A stretch of 64,000 nucleotides of DNA. Source: Desulfovibrio sp. Huiquan2017. Lineage in GTDB: Bacteria; Desulfobacterota; Desulfovibrionia; Desulfovibrionales; Desulfovibrionaceae. Positions 27,018 to 35,424 of this stretch are shown in pieces. The notes below the pieces were generated by a model. It was not told the DNA's origin. It saw only the letters and a program-made list of their open reading frames with translations, and searched no databases. Position 1 is the first letter of the stretch. Every line of letters starts with the position of its first letter. Both the position numbers and the translations under genes were made by a program. Location of the stretch: contig NZ_JAFMPN010000012.1 in the NCBI RefSeq assembly GCF_017351175.1, forward strand, positions 101,430 through 165,429, read 5' to 3'.

Positions 27018-27509
27018 GTGTTCAGCGATATTCTGTACGAAACGTTGGCTCCCGAGCGGGAGTCCGAGGCCCGGCGATTGGTCCGGGATGTGTTCGCGGA
27101 CTTCGTGGGTCCCGATTTTTCAACGCAGGGCCGCATCGCCTTCGAGTCCTTCCTGAGCGGGCATGCCTTCTCCCGCAGACCCGGCCGGGGGGTTGCGCTT
27201 GCGGCTCGACGGGGCGACGTCCTGGTGGGCGTCATCGAGGTGGTGGACGGCGGACACGTGGCTTTGTTTTTCGTTTCGGGCCCTTGCCGGGGGAAGGGCG
27301 TGGGGAAGGCTCTCATGCGGATGGCCGTGGGACGTTGCCGCGCGGAAAACCCGGACCTGACCGAACTGACGGTCAACGCCTCGCCGGGATCGGTGGGCGG
27401 CTATGCCAGGATGGGATTCGTTGCCGTGGCTCCCGAGCGGGAATCCGACGGCATCCGGTTCGTTCCCATGGTGTTACGCCTCACCGAGCCGGGTTCGAAG
27501 GCGGGCTGA
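27018..27509 (+). CDS. GNAT-family N-acetyltransferase
   Basis: A 163-residue acetyltransferase with the acetyl-CoA loop CRGKGVGKALMRMAV and a C-terminal GGYARMGFVAV block. The start is GTG at 27018, four bases after the sirtuin stop, so the two are co-transcribed. The pairing with a deacylase suggests, but does not prove, a modification pair. The substrate is unknown. Confidence 0.85.
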   Translation: MFSDILYETLAPERESEARRLVRDVFADFVGPDFSTQGRIAFESFLSGHAFSRRPGRGVALAARRGDVLVGVIEVVDGGHVALFFVSGPCRGKGVGKALMRMAVGRCRAENPDLTELTVNASPGSVGGYARMGFVAVAPERESDGIRFVPMVLRLTEPGSKAG

Positions 27510-27625
27510 GACGCGGATCGGGGCCCCGGACCGCAAAGGCGCGCCTCGGGATTTCGTGTTTCCTTGCCACGCGCCCGTGCCCCTGGTAATCATGAGCCCC
27601 AATTCATTGAAGTAGGAGACCAATC

Positions 27626-28099
27626 ATGTCGATAATATGGAAGAGAGTCTGTTGCGTGGCCCTGGTTCTGGCCGCTTTGGCGGGCCTTGGCGCGTGCGGA
27701 GGAACCCACGAGGTCCCGACCATGAACGAGGACGCCATCCGTCAGGCCCTGGTCGGCAAGACCTGGACCCTGCGCAAGATCGTGGCCCGGAGCTATTCCG
27801 ACGATCCCGCGCGGACCCTGAAATTCAACGCCGACGGTACGGTGGAGGGCTTCGGCGGATGCAATGCCTTCACGGGCACGTACACCCTGTCCGGCGACAC
27901 CATTGATTTTGGCCCTCTGGCTTCCTCGCACAAGTCGTGCGGGCCGGGGCTGGACGAGCAGGAATATACCTACCTGACCTATCTGGGCCGGGCGGTTCGT
28001 CTCGAGATCGAGAGCGAGGGCTCGGAACTTATCCTGCTGACGGAGAATCAGAGCGAGATTCATTTCACTTCCGGGGAATCCTCCGGGTTTTTCTGGTAG
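27626..28099 (+). CDS. META-domain lipoprotein (HslJ-like)
   Basis: A 157-residue predicted lipoprotein. The signal ends in LGAC with the lipidated Cys at 24. The remainder is one META domain, as in heat-shock HslJ: KTWTLRKI, KFNADGTVEGFGGCNAFTGTYTLSGDTIDFG and a late ILLTENQSEIHF. HslJ is linked to novobiocin tolerance and envelope stress; the molecular role is unknown. The first residue of the mature protein is not Asp, so outer-membrane sorting is possible. Confidence 0.88.
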   Translation: MSIIWKRVCCVALVLAALAGLGACGGTHEVPTMNEDAIRQALVGKTWTLRKIVARSYSDDPARTLKFNADGTVEGFGGCNAFTGTYTLSGDTIDFGPLASSHKSCGPGLDEQEYTYLTYLGRAVRLEIESEGSELILLTENQSEIHFTSGESSGFFW

Positions 28100-28127
28100 G
28101 TTCGGCGCGTTCCGAACGCTTTTGCCG

Positions 28128-28163
28128 CCGCCGATCGCCCGCAAGGGGCGGTCGGCGGTTTTC
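28128..28163. terminator. Hairpin terminator between the META lipoprotein and GH3 genes
   Basis: Imperfect GC-rich stem CCGCCGATCGCCC / GGGCGGTCGGCGG followed by TTTTC on the plus strand, between converging genes. Confidence 0.6.
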
Positions 28164-28223
28164 GTTTGGTGCCGTCGCGTCGAAGCCGGGTTCCGTTCCG
28201 CGACGCCACTTGCGCCCGGACGG

Positions 28224-29321
28224 CTACCGCCGCAGCGATTCCTTCAACCGCATGATCCGTTCGAAGGATGCCCGAATGCGCGCTTCGGGGATGGTCCCAT
28301 CGTTGACCATGCCCCGGATGAGAGTGTGGACTTTTTCCACGATGTTTTCGTCGTAGGCGAGATTGTTGCCGAAAAGGAGGATGTCCGCGCCCGCCTGGAT
28401 GGCCCGGCGCACGGCCTCCCGGCGGCCGTACTCGTCGGCGATGGCCCCCATGTCCATATCGTCGGTGATGATCACGCCGCCGAAGCCGAGCTGCTCGCGC
28501 AGTAGGCCGGTGATGACTTTTCCCGACAAGGTGGCGGGGTACTTGGGGTCCAGGTGCGCGTTGAAGATGTGGGCGGTCATGATCATGTCGGCCTTGCCGC
28601 TCCTGATCAGCTCCCGGTAGGGAATGAGCTCGGTCTCGGACCAGGTGGTGGTCACGTCGGTCAGCCCCTTGTGCGAATCGCTGCCGGCGGATCCGTGGCC
28701 CGGGAAATGTTTGAGGCAGGAGAGCACGCCCGCGCGGTGGAGCGCATCCATGAAGATGGCGGCGCAGCGGGCCACCTGTTCGGGATCGCTGGAAAAGCTG
28801 CGTCCGATTTTGCCGATGGCCGGACTGTCCGGGTTGATGTTCACATCCACCACCGGCGCGAAGTCGAGGTTGAAGCCCACGGAGGCGAGGGTGGCCCCGA
28901 CCGTGCCGCCCGCCCGGCGCACCCCGGCCTCGTCCCCGGCGCAGATGTCCGCCGCCGACGGCGTCTCGCGGAACCCGTACCGGGCCTTGAGCCGCTGGAC
29001 CTTGCCGCCCTCCTGGTCCACGGCCAGGAACAGCGGGATGTCGGCGGCGGCCTTGAGGTCCCGGAGGAGGGTGCGGACCTGCTCCGCCGATCGGATGTTG
29101 CGCTGCCCGCTGCCCCAAAGCATGTCGTAGTCGAACAGGATGACTCCGCCCAGATGGCGTTCGCGGATGTCGCGGATGACGGTCGAATCCTGGTTCACGG
29201 AAAAGCCTCGGAATCCGGCCAGGATCATCTGGCCGATCATGGTGTCCAGATCGGCGGCGGAGGCCGGTGCGGGGAGCAGACAGAGGGCCAGCAGGAACAG
29301 GGCGGCGATACGGATGCGCAT
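28224..29321 (-). CDS. Secreted glycoside hydrolase family 3, NagZ-like beta-N-acetylhexosaminidase
   Basis: A 365-residue GH3 enzyme expected to release N-acetylglucosamine from muropeptides or chitin-like glycans. KHFPGHGSAGSDSH (204-217) is the NagZ Asp-His loop and the nucleophile is the first Asp of TDDMDMGA (287). Unlike cytoplasmic NagZ it has a Sec signal (about 1-22, PAPASA end), so it acts outside the inner membrane. The ATG at 29321 is taken for its clean signal peptide; the long upstream in-frame extension lies antisense to the rhomboid gene and is rejected. Confidence 0.9.
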   Translation of the reverse strand: MRIRIAALFLLALCLLPAPASAADLDTMIGQMILAGFRGFSVNQDSTVIRDIRERHLGGVILFDYDMLWGSGQRNIRSAEQVRTLLRDLKAAADIPLFLAVDQEGGKVQRLKARYGFRETPSAADICAGDEAGVRRAGGTVGATLASVGFNLDFAPVVDVNINPDSPAIGKIGRSFSSDPEQVARCAAIFMDALHRAGVLSCLKHFPGHGSAGSDSHKGLTDVTTTWSETELIPYRELIRSGKADMIMTAHIFNAHLDPKYPATLSGKVITGLLREQLGFGGVIITDDMDMGAIADEYGRREAVRRAIQAGADILLFGNNLAYDENIVEKVHTLIRGMVNDGTIPEARIRASFERIMRLKESLRR

Positions 29322-29402
29322 GGCGGGACTCGTCGGGCTGAAAGGTTGCGGAGCCGGGTCAGCATAGGGCGGGTGGTCCCGGGAGGCAAGGGGGAAACCT
29401 GT

Positions 29403-29430
29403 TTGCTCCGGACTGCAATTCCTATATATT
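29403..29430 (+). promoter_or_regulatory. Putative sigma-70 promoter abutting the rhomboid start
   Basis: TTGCTC, 16-base spacer, TATATT ending at 29430. The annotated ATG is only 5 bases further, so transcription from here would give a leaderless message or imply a later start. Confidence 0.4.
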
Positions 29431-29435
29431 GGGGC

Positions 29436-30461
29436 ATGCCCGTTCACACGCCTCGTCCCGGATTTTTCCGCCGCGTTTTGCGCCATGCCTGGGGCGACCT
29501 CGTTCCTCTGGTGCGCGGCGAGGGTGCCGCTCCCCTGTCCCATCGGGAGGCCCAGTTGTGGGGGCTGGTCCTGGCTTCGCGCCACGTGCCCCACCGGTTG
29601 CGGCGGCTGTCCGCCGAGCAGGGCGGGGGCTACGCGGTCATGGTCCAAGAGTGGTATGCGGACCGGGCCGGGGAAGAAATCGAGCTCTATTTCGAGGAGA
29701 ACCGGCCGGAGCCGGCCAAGGCGGCGTTGCCCGATCTGCGCCCCGTGGGCGGGCTGGAGCCGACCCTCTTCGGGCTGGCCCTGCTTGTCCTTTTCTATTG
29801 GACGTATTCGCGGACCTATCCCTCCCTCGGCCTCTATCCCGATCTTTGGGTTCGGCTGGGCAGTGCCGACGCCGGGGCCATTCTGTCCGGCCAGTGGTGG
29901 CGGCTGTGCACGGCCCTGACCCTGCATGCGGACGGCCCGCATGTCGCCGGAAACGCGGCCATCGGCGGGGTCTTCATCTGGCTGGTCGCGAGGCGCCTCG
30001 GCTCGGGCGCGGCGTGGTTGCTGACCATGGTCGCCGGGGTGCTCGGCAACCTGTTCAACTCTCTGGTTTTGGGCGTGCATCACGACGCCATCGGCTTTTC
30101 CACGGCTACCTTCGGCGCGGCCGGGGTGCTGGCCGGTATCGCCCCGTTCGGCGTGGGGGGCGGGCTGCATGGGATGGGCAAAGGCCCGTGGTTCGTGCGG
30201 TTCCGGCGATTTACCCGGACAGCGGTCGTTCCGTTCGGCGCGGGGCTCGGGCTGCTGGCCATGCTCGGGGCGGGAGACGGGAAGGGCAATATTGATCTGG
30301 GCGCGCACATCTTCGGTTTTGCTTCGGGGTTGGGCCTGGGCGCGCTCACCGGGCTGGCGGCCACCCGTTCCGGTCTGCCCGGCGGGCGAACGGACTTCCG
30401 GTTGTACGTCGCTGCGTTGGCCCTGCCCTGTGCCGCCTGGGCCTGGGCCTGGCTGGCATGA
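29436..30461 (+). CDS. Rhomboid-family intramembrane serine protease
   Basis: A 341-residue membrane protein with a ~105-residue cytoplasmic N-terminal part and a six-or-more-helix rhomboid core. H164, H169 and N173 in HADGPHVAGN match the second-helix motif, S222 in GFSTATFG is the likely nucleophile and H291 in LGAHIFGFASG the base. The usual GxSG appears as GFST, a departure from consensus. The ATG at 29436 has no ribosome binding site and lies 5 bases after a -10-like box, so the true start may be later. Confidence 0.82.
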   Translation: MPVHTPRPGFFRRVLRHAWGDLVPLVRGEGAAPLSHREAQLWGLVLASRHVPHRLRRLSAEQGGGYAVMVQEWYADRAGEEIELYFEENRPEPAKAALPDLRPVGGLEPTLFGLALLVLFYWTYSRTYPSLGLYPDLWVRLGSADAGAILSGQWWRLCTALTLHADGPHVAGNAAIGGVFIWLVARRLGSGAAWLLTMVAGVLGNLFNSLVLGVHHDAIGFSTATFGAAGVLAGIAPFGVGGGLHGMGKGPWFVRFRRFTRTAVVPFGAGLGLLAMLGAGDGKGNIDLGAHIFGFASGLGLGALTGLAATRSGLPGGRTDFRLYVAALALPCAAWAWAWLA

Positions 30462-30533
30462 TTTCAATGCTTGTGCTACGTTGCCTTGATCGGTATGGAT
30501 GTCCCCCCAACCCGTTTTCATCAGGAGTTTCAC

Positions 30534-31358
30534 GTGGCCGAGCCCGTTGTTGACATACAGGGTCTATACTACGCGCCGGGTGGCCTGCCCGTGCTGGAAG
30601 ACGTCAATCTGCGCATTGAGCAGGGCGATTACCTGGCCGTGCTCGGTCCCAACGGCGGGGGCAAGTCCACCCTGCTCAAGCTCATGCTCGGCCTGATCCA
30701 GCCCGACCAGGGCTCCATCCGCGTGTTCGGGCTGCCCCCGGGCGAGGCCGGGGGGCGCATCGGCTATCTGCCCCAGCACACCGTGGTCGGCGGTTCATTC
30801 CCCATCACCGTGCTCGAAGCGGTCTGCATGGGCACGGTTCGGCCCGGATTCCGGGGCATGGCCGGGCGGCACTCCAAAAGCGACCATGAAAAGGCCCGTC
30901 GGGCCCTGGAGCGGGTGGACATGCTCGACTTTGCGGGACGCGGCCTGGCCCGGCTGTCCGGCGGCCAGAAGCAGCGCGTGTTCATCGCCCGCGCCCTGGT
31001 GGACGCCCCGGAACTGCTTTTGCTTGACGAGCCCACGGCCAGCGTGGATTCGTCCAGCCGCATGGCCCTGTATTCCCTGCTTAACGAATTAAATCGGGAT
31101 ATGACCGTGATCATGGTCAGCCACGACGTTTCCTTCCTGGCCTCGGGGGTCAAATCCGTGGCCTGCGTCAACCGCACGCTGCATTTCCACGGGGCCCCGG
31201 AGATCACCGACGATATGTTCGCCACGGTCTACGGCGGGGCCGGGGACCAGTGCTGCCCCGTGGAACTGGTCACCCACGGCCTTGTGCCGCACCGGGTGCT
31301 CGCTCCGCACGAGGGCGCGCAGGACGGCCCCGCGCCCTACAAGGGAGGGAAGGCATGA
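30534..31358 (+). CDS. Metal ABC transporter ATP-binding protein (Zn/Mn type)
   Basis: A 274-residue ATPase of the ZnuC/MntB type. Walker A is GPNGGGKST (38-46); the signature LSGGQKQR, Walker B LLLLDEPTAS and the switch His in VSHD are intact. A C-terminal extension is Cys/His-containing (CCPVELVTHGLVPH). The start is GTG at 30534 with AGGAG 6 bases upstream. The permease gene overlaps by 4 bases. No substrate-binding protein gene is adjacent. Confidence 0.9.
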   Translation: MAEPVVDIQGLYYAPGGLPVLEDVNLRIEQGDYLAVLGPNGGGKSTLLKLMLGLIQPDQGSIRVFGLPPGEAGGRIGYLPQHTVVGGSFPITVLEAVCMGTVRPGFRGMAGRHSKSDHEKARRALERVDMLDFAGRGLARLSGGQKQRVFIARALVDAPELLLLDEPTASVDSSSRMALYSLLNELNRDMTVIMVSHDVSFLASGVKSVACVNRTLHFHGAPEITDDMFATVYGGAGDQCCPVELVTHGLVPHRVLAPHEGAQDGPAPYKGGKA

Positions 31359-32158
31359 TGGACGTCCTCGGCTACGATTTCATGCAGAATGCCCTGGCCG
31401 CCGGACTGCTGGCCAGCCTTCTTTGCGGGATCATCGGCACCTTGGTGGTGGTCAACCGCATCGTCTTCATCTCCGGCGGCATCGCCCACGCCTCCTACGG
31501 CGGAGTGGGGCTGGCCTTTCTCCTCGGTCTGCCGGTCCTGCCCGTGACCGCGGCTTTCACCGTGTGCATGGCCCTGATCATGGCCATGGTCACCCTGCAC
31601 GCCCGGGAACGCGTGGACACGGTCATCGGCGTCATATGGGCTTCGGGCATGGCGCTCGGCATTATCCTTCTGGACTTCACCCCCGGCTACAATGTGGATT
31701 TGATGAGCTATCTGTTCGGTTCCATCCTGGCCGTGCCGCGTTCCGACATCTGGCTGATGGCCTGCATGGCCGTCGTGGTTTCCGTGCTGGTCCTGGTCTT
31801 CTACCGGGGGTTCACGGTCATGAGCTTCGACGAGGAGTTCGCCCGGTCGCGCGGCGTGCCCGTCAGCTTTCTGTACCTTTTGCTCATCGTCATGGTCGGC
31901 CTGTGCGTGGTCATGATCATCCGCGTGGTCGGCCTTATCCTGGTCATCGCGCTGTTGACCATCCCGCCTTTCATCGCCGAACGGTGGACCGGCTCGCTGC
32001 ACGTCATGATGATCGCGTCCACCGTATTGTCCGCCATGTTCACCGTCATCGGGCTCATGCTTTCCTACGCGCTGGACCTGACCTCGGGGGCGTCCATCAT
32101 CGCGGTGGCCGCCATCGGCTTTTTCATTTCCCTGCTCATTCCGCAGAGAACAGCCTAG
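31355..32158 (+). CDS. Metal ABC transporter permease (ZnuB/MntC family)
   Basis: A 267-residue inner-membrane permease of the ABC-3 family with about eight hydrophobic helices. The family pattern FISGGIAHASYGGVGLAFLLG and the loop DEEFARSRGVPV, which contacts the ATPase, are present. Zinc, manganese or iron cannot be told apart from sequence. ATGA overlap with the ATPase gene shows translational coupling. The transporter probably uses a binding protein encoded elsewhere. Confidence 0.9.
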   Translation: MMDVLGYDFMQNALAAGLLASLLCGIIGTLVVVNRIVFISGGIAHASYGGVGLAFLLGLPVLPVTAAFTVCMALIMAMVTLHARERVDTVIGVIWASGMALGIILLDFTPGYNVDLMSYLFGSILAVPRSDIWLMACMAVVVSVLVLVFYRGFTVMSFDEEFARSRGVPVSFLYLLLIVMVGLCVVMIIRVVGLILVIALLTIPPFIAERWTGSLHVMMIASTVLSAMFTVIGLMLSYALDLTSGASIIAVAAIGFFISLLIPQRTA

Positions 32159-32246
32159 GACGTAAGGGGGCGCTTTTTCCCATGGAACGGCTTTTGCTTA
32201 TTACCCGCAACGGGTGTATGTTTTTTCCACATCAACGGCTTGGCGC

Positions 32247-32459
32247 ATGACCATGGATTATAAGGAACAGCTCGAACAGGAAGGGTACGCCCGATACCGG
32301 GGCGCAGTGGACGCCTCGGTGTATGAATATTTCAACTGCGACTGCTCGTGGAAGGCCCGGTGGTACCTGAAAAAGGGCCACTACCGCTGCTGTGGCTGCA
32401 AGGAGCGGTGCGAAACACGCGATCCCGAAGGGTTCCAACTCTTCCTCGACCTGGGATAA
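32247..32459 (+). CDS. Small Cys-rich hypothetical protein
   Basis: A 70-residue protein with clustered Cys (NCDCSW, then YRCCGCKERC), a spacing suited to zinc or an iron-sulfur cluster. No known family recognised. Start at 32247 or at the ATG at 32253; the ribosome binding site is weak. It ends 13 bases before the next gene on the same strand, which has its own good ribosome binding site, so they may be co-transcribed. Its place downstream of a metal ABC transporter is suggestive only. Confidence 0.6.
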   Translation: MTMDYKEQLEQEGYARYRGAVDASVYEYFNCDCSWKARWYLKKGHYRCCGCKERCETRDPEGFQLFLDLG

Positions 32460-32472
32460 GCAAGGAAGGACA

Positions 32473-33015
32473 ATGCGACGCATTCTCATCGCCCTGAGCC
32501 TGGTCCTGGCCCTGGCCTCCGTATCCGGTCCGGCCCGTGCCTCGGATTTCATGGATATGGATATCTGTCTGGGCAAGCAGGTCCTGGGACGCATCCTGTG
32601 CAAGGACCCTCAGGAGATCAACTATGTGGCCAAGGTCAAGGACAACATCTATCTCTTCTCCGTGTTCTACGCCAAGCAGGAAGCCCGGTTCGTGGTCGGC
32701 ATCTCCAACAACAAGATCCGCGTCCAGGGCAAGGAATTTCTCAAGCTCACCCGGACCATCCCTTACGATTTCGACAAGGCCAGCAAGTGCGGCGTGGTCG
32801 AATATTCCTCCTCGGAGTGCACCCGGACCGACCCCATCGTCTGCTGCTCCGAAAAGACCGACGAAGATGTCAAGGAGGAGAAGTTCTGGGATCGTCCTAT
32901 CCCCGACCTGCTTGAGGAGGACCTGAAAAAAGCCCTCGAAGTCCTGCCGCCCGAAGGCGGGCAGCCTGTTCAGGGCCAGCCGCAGAAAGGCCAGGACGCC
33001 TCTCCGGCCAAATAA
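32473..33015 (+). CDS. Hypothetical exported protein
   Basis: A 180-residue protein with a clear Sec signal (about 1-23, SGPARA end). The mature part has several Cys (DICLGKQVLGRILCKD, KCGVVEYSSSEC, IVCCSEK) that could form disulfides, and a Pro/Gln-rich C-terminus. No domain recognised. GGAAGGAC lies 1-2 bases before the ATG. A strong hairpin follows the gene. Confidence 0.75.
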   Translation: MRRILIALSLVLALASVSGPARASDFMDMDICLGKQVLGRILCKDPQEINYVAKVKDNIYLFSVFYAKQEARFVVGISNNKIRVQGKEFLKLTRTIPYDFDKASKCGVVEYSSSECTRTDPIVCCSEKTDEDVKEEKFWDRPIPDLLEEDLKKALEVLPPEGGQPVQGQPQKGQDASPAK

Positions 33016-33038
33016 CGCCGATCGAATCGCCATCCCTG

Positions 33039-33069
33039 GCCCCCGACGCAATGCGGGGGCCTTCTTTTC
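33039..33069 (+). terminator. Intrinsic terminator
   Basis: Stem GGCCCCCG / CGGGGGCC with an eight-base loop followed by TTCTTTTC. Confidence 0.8.
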
Positions 33070-33136
33070 ACGAATGCCGGGAAGTCCCCGCCGTTCGGGC
33101 TTGCCTGACGCGGGGGGTGGTGATAGAGGGCTGGGT

Positions 33137-33733
33137 ATGACGTATCTCAAGGAATTCAAGGGTGCTGTGTCCCGCTCGAAAAAGCTGGGGCTGGGGGAGG
33201 CGACGGTCGTCGAAACGGCCGTCGCCCTGGATCAGGCCGTGTTGAACGCCGTCGAGGCGACCGGGCACATCCCGTTCAGGCAGCGGGCGGTGCAGGGGCT
33301 GAACGTGAACTTCGGCATGTTCCACGTGCTGGCCAAGAAATTCCATATCCCGGGCGGCGTGCTGACCATGGGCAATGTGGCGGTGAATGGGGAGATGCGT
33401 TTCCCGGTCACGCCCGCGCATTTTCGGAAAATGGTCGAGAACGAATCGGGCGAAGACGCCCTGGGCACGTACCATCTGTGGACGACCTTGCCCGGCGGGA
33501 TCATCCTGGATCACGTGTTGCCCTCGATCCTGGCCGGAGAGGGCGTTCTCAAGGTGGACGAGGCCGTGCCTTCCGAACGGTACCTGTACGGCCCGGCCGA
33601 CGTCCTGCCCCACGGGATTACCTATCATCCCATGGTCACCGGGTTGGAGTTCCTCATAGCTTCGGGCACCGTGGACCGCGAGGCCATGGAGTATCTCATG
33701 GGCGAGAAATTCCCCAAGCAATACGCCGGCTGA
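33137..33733 (+). CDS. Hypothetical protein of unknown fold
   Basis: A 198-residue soluble protein without signal peptide or recognised domain. It has a helical N-terminal third and a strand-rich rest with conserved-looking His/Asp/Asn (GMFHVLAKKFHIPGG, GTYHLWTTLPGGIILDHVLP, LPHGITYHPMVTG). The pattern would suit an enzyme or a ligand-binding fold, but no catalytic set can be named. The ATG at 33137 follows a weak ribosome binding site. It converges on the next minus-strand gene. Confidence 0.65.
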   Translation: MTYLKEFKGAVSRSKKLGLGEATVVETAVALDQAVLNAVEATGHIPFRQRAVQGLNVNFGMFHVLAKKFHIPGGVLTMGNVAVNGEMRFPVTPAHFRKMVENESGEDALGTYHLWTTLPGGIILDHVLPSILAGEGVLKVDEAVPSERYLYGPADVLPHGITYHPMVTGLEFLIASGTVDREAMEYLMGEKFPKQYAG

Positions 33734-33742
33734 TCCGGTCGA

Positions 33743-34165
33743 TCAATTCATCAGATTCCTGAGCCAGACCTGGAAGGCCGGTTCGACTTCGTCCCGGATG
33801 CGCACCAGATCCGGGCGGCCTCGGACCAGCAGGACAGGAATGACCGTGCCCGGCCGGTATCGCCGCCATAGGTTGTCCGGCAGCCGGGCCTGGGCGCGGC
33901 GGGCCAGCCCGTCCCGATCCACGTAGGTGTAGTCGATGACCACCCGGGCGTGAGGATGCTCCGCGCTTTCGTCCGTGCGCAGGCGCAGTACCAGGCCGGA
34001 GGAGGGCTCTTCGCCATACAGTCGGGCGCGTTCGGCCCGCAGGACGTCGTAGGGAATGGCGGCCAGTCCCCAGATGATGAGCGAAACGGCCGCAACTCCG
34101 AAGAGGATGCGGATCAGCCGTTGCGTTTGCGTGCGTTTGGGGGTGGCGCCGGACAAGTAGACCAT
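33743..34165 (-). CDS. Hypothetical single-pass membrane protein, DUF3592-like
   Basis: A 140-residue protein with one N-terminal membrane helix (IRILFGVAAVSLIIWGLAAI) and a strand-rich extracytoplasmic part (VVIDYTYVDRDGLARRAQARL, RYRPGTVIPVLL), the layout of DUF3592 proteins. The start at 34165 (MVYLSG) is chosen over an upstream GC-rich extension, but no ribosome binding site is visible. Function unknown. Confidence 0.6.
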   Translation of the reverse strand: MVYLSGATPKRTQTQRLIRILFGVAAVSLIIWGLAAIPYDVLRAERARLYGEEPSSGLVLRLRTDESAEHPHARVVIDYTYVDRDGLARRAQARLPDNLWRRYRPGTVIPVLLVRGRPDLVRIRDEVEPAFQVWLRNLMN

Positions 34166-34312
34166 ATTGCAGACAATACATCCGCCCCCCGCGTCGCGCA
34201 AGGGGGGCGAAAAAACGTCCCCATGTTCGGGCCGCGCTTGCCATTCCCCGATGGCCGGGGTAACAATACGCAGAGGCGGCCGGCTGCTGCCGCTTTGAGG
34301 GAATCAATATAT

Positions 34313-34693
34313 ATGCCAAATGATATCAGGCAATTGGAAGAAAGCATCCTGCGCATGACTGCTGTAGTTCGTGCCAAGCAGGCCGCCCTGACCGCCCAGA
34401 GCTTCGGCGAGGAGTCCGACCCGAAGCTGCGGCCCCGGGGATGGTGGGTCCTGGCCTGCGGCGAGCCGTTGGACGCGACCTCCTTCGACCAGCGGGAGAT
34501 GGCGCGCCAGCATCTCTTGGCGGCCACGCGCAAGGCCGGACTGGTCCTGCCCGAAAATATCTGGGTCTGGGACGAGAACGGCACCGCGCAACTGGTCATC
34601 AGCACGGTTCCCTCCATCCAGCGCGCCAACATACTGGCCCGCAAACTCCGGGAAAAGGGGCTGACCATCCGCATCAAGCGTGAGGATTTCTAA
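34313..34693 (+). CDS. Hypothetical protein
   Basis: A 126-residue soluble protein. A helical N-terminus (IRQLEESILRMTAVVRAKQAAL) is followed by a mixed alpha/beta part (WWVLACGEPLD, AQLVISTVPSIQRANILARKLREKGLTIRIKRE). The C-terminal half looks like a small SPOR-like or ferredoxin-like repeat, without firm identity. GAGGG lies about 11 bases before the ATG. A very strong hairpin follows. Confidence 0.65.
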   Translation: MPNDIRQLEESILRMTAVVRAKQAALTAQSFGEESDPKLRPRGWWVLACGEPLDATSFDQREMARQHLLAATRKAGLVLPENIWVWDENGTAQLVISTVPSIQRANILARKLREKGLTIRIKREDF

Positions 34694-34741
34694 CCGCCGG
34701 GTGCGGTCGATTCGATGGGAAGGGAAACGCGCCCGCATGGC

Positions 34742-34784
34742 GCGAAAAAAGCCCCCGCGACAGGATCGCGGGGGCTTTTTTCGC
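34742..34784. terminator. Strong bidirectional terminator
   Basis: Long stem GCGAAAAAAGCCCCCGCGA / TCGCGGGGGCTTTTTTCGC with a loop of about five bases, between the converging 126-residue gene and gmhA. Confidence 0.9.
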
Positions 34785-34800
34785 CGGTGCGCAGGGGGGG

Positions 34801-35424
34801 CTACCCCTTGGATTCACCCAGGAAAGGGGTCAGTTCGGCCACGGCTTCGAACAGGAAATGGTCCACCAGGTGGCACAGCATGTGTCCGGCGGCGATGTGG
34901 ATTTCCTGGATGATAGCGGTGTCATCCGAGGGGACGGTGACCAGGAAGTCGGACACGGAGGCCATTTCCGCGCCGCTCTGGCCGGTCATGCCCACGGTGA
35001 CGATCTCATAGCGTTTGGCTTCGCGCATGGCCCGGATGACGTTGGTACTGGTGCCCGAGGTGGAGAAGCCTACCAGGATGTCGCCGGGCCGCCCCAGAGC
35101 AAGTACCTGCTTGGAGAAGATTTCCTCAAAGCTGTAGTCATTGCCGATGGCGGTCAGGGCCGAAGTGTCCGTGGTCAACGCCAGGCCCGGCAGGGGCGGG
35201 CGCTCCAGGCGGAACCGGTTGGTGAACTCGGCGGCCAGGTGCTGGCTGTCCGCGGCGGACCCGCCGTTGCCGCAGAACATGACCTTGCCGCCCCCGGCCA
35301 TGCACACGGCCATGGCCCTGGCTATCTCGACCACCAACTCCGCCTTGGTGTCGAAGAAGGCCTTGCGTGCGGCCAGACCGGCCGAGGCGTGATCCATCAC
35401 TTTTTGCAAAGCGGATTCAGACAT
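34801..35424 (-). CDS. gmhA: Sedoheptulose 7-phosphate isomerase
   Basis: A 207-residue SIS-domain enzyme making D-glycero-D-manno-heptose 7-phosphate, the first step of the ADP-heptose route for lipopolysaccharide core. FCGNGGSAADSQHLAAEF, the SFSTSGTSTNV-type loop (GFSTSGTS) and the catalytic Glu/His region IQEIHIAAGHMLCHLVD are present. Length is typical. It is divergent from purU; other heptose genes are not in the window. Confidence 0.95.
   Translation of the reverse strand: MSESALQKVMDHASAGLAARKAFFDTKAELVVEIARAMAVCMAGGGKVMFCGNGGSAADSQHLAAEFTNRFRLERPPLPGLALTTDTSALTAIGNDYSFEEIFSKQVLALGRPGDILVGFSTSGTSTNVIRAMREAKRYEIVTVGMTGQSGAEMASVSDFLVTVPSDDTAIIQEIHIAAGHMLCHLVDHFLFEAVAELTPFLGESKG

Noticed and set aside
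28224..30533. 769-codon extension upstream of the GH3 hydrolase
   Set aside because: The hydrolase signal peptide starts at 29321; the extension is antisense to the rhomboid gene and is low complexity.
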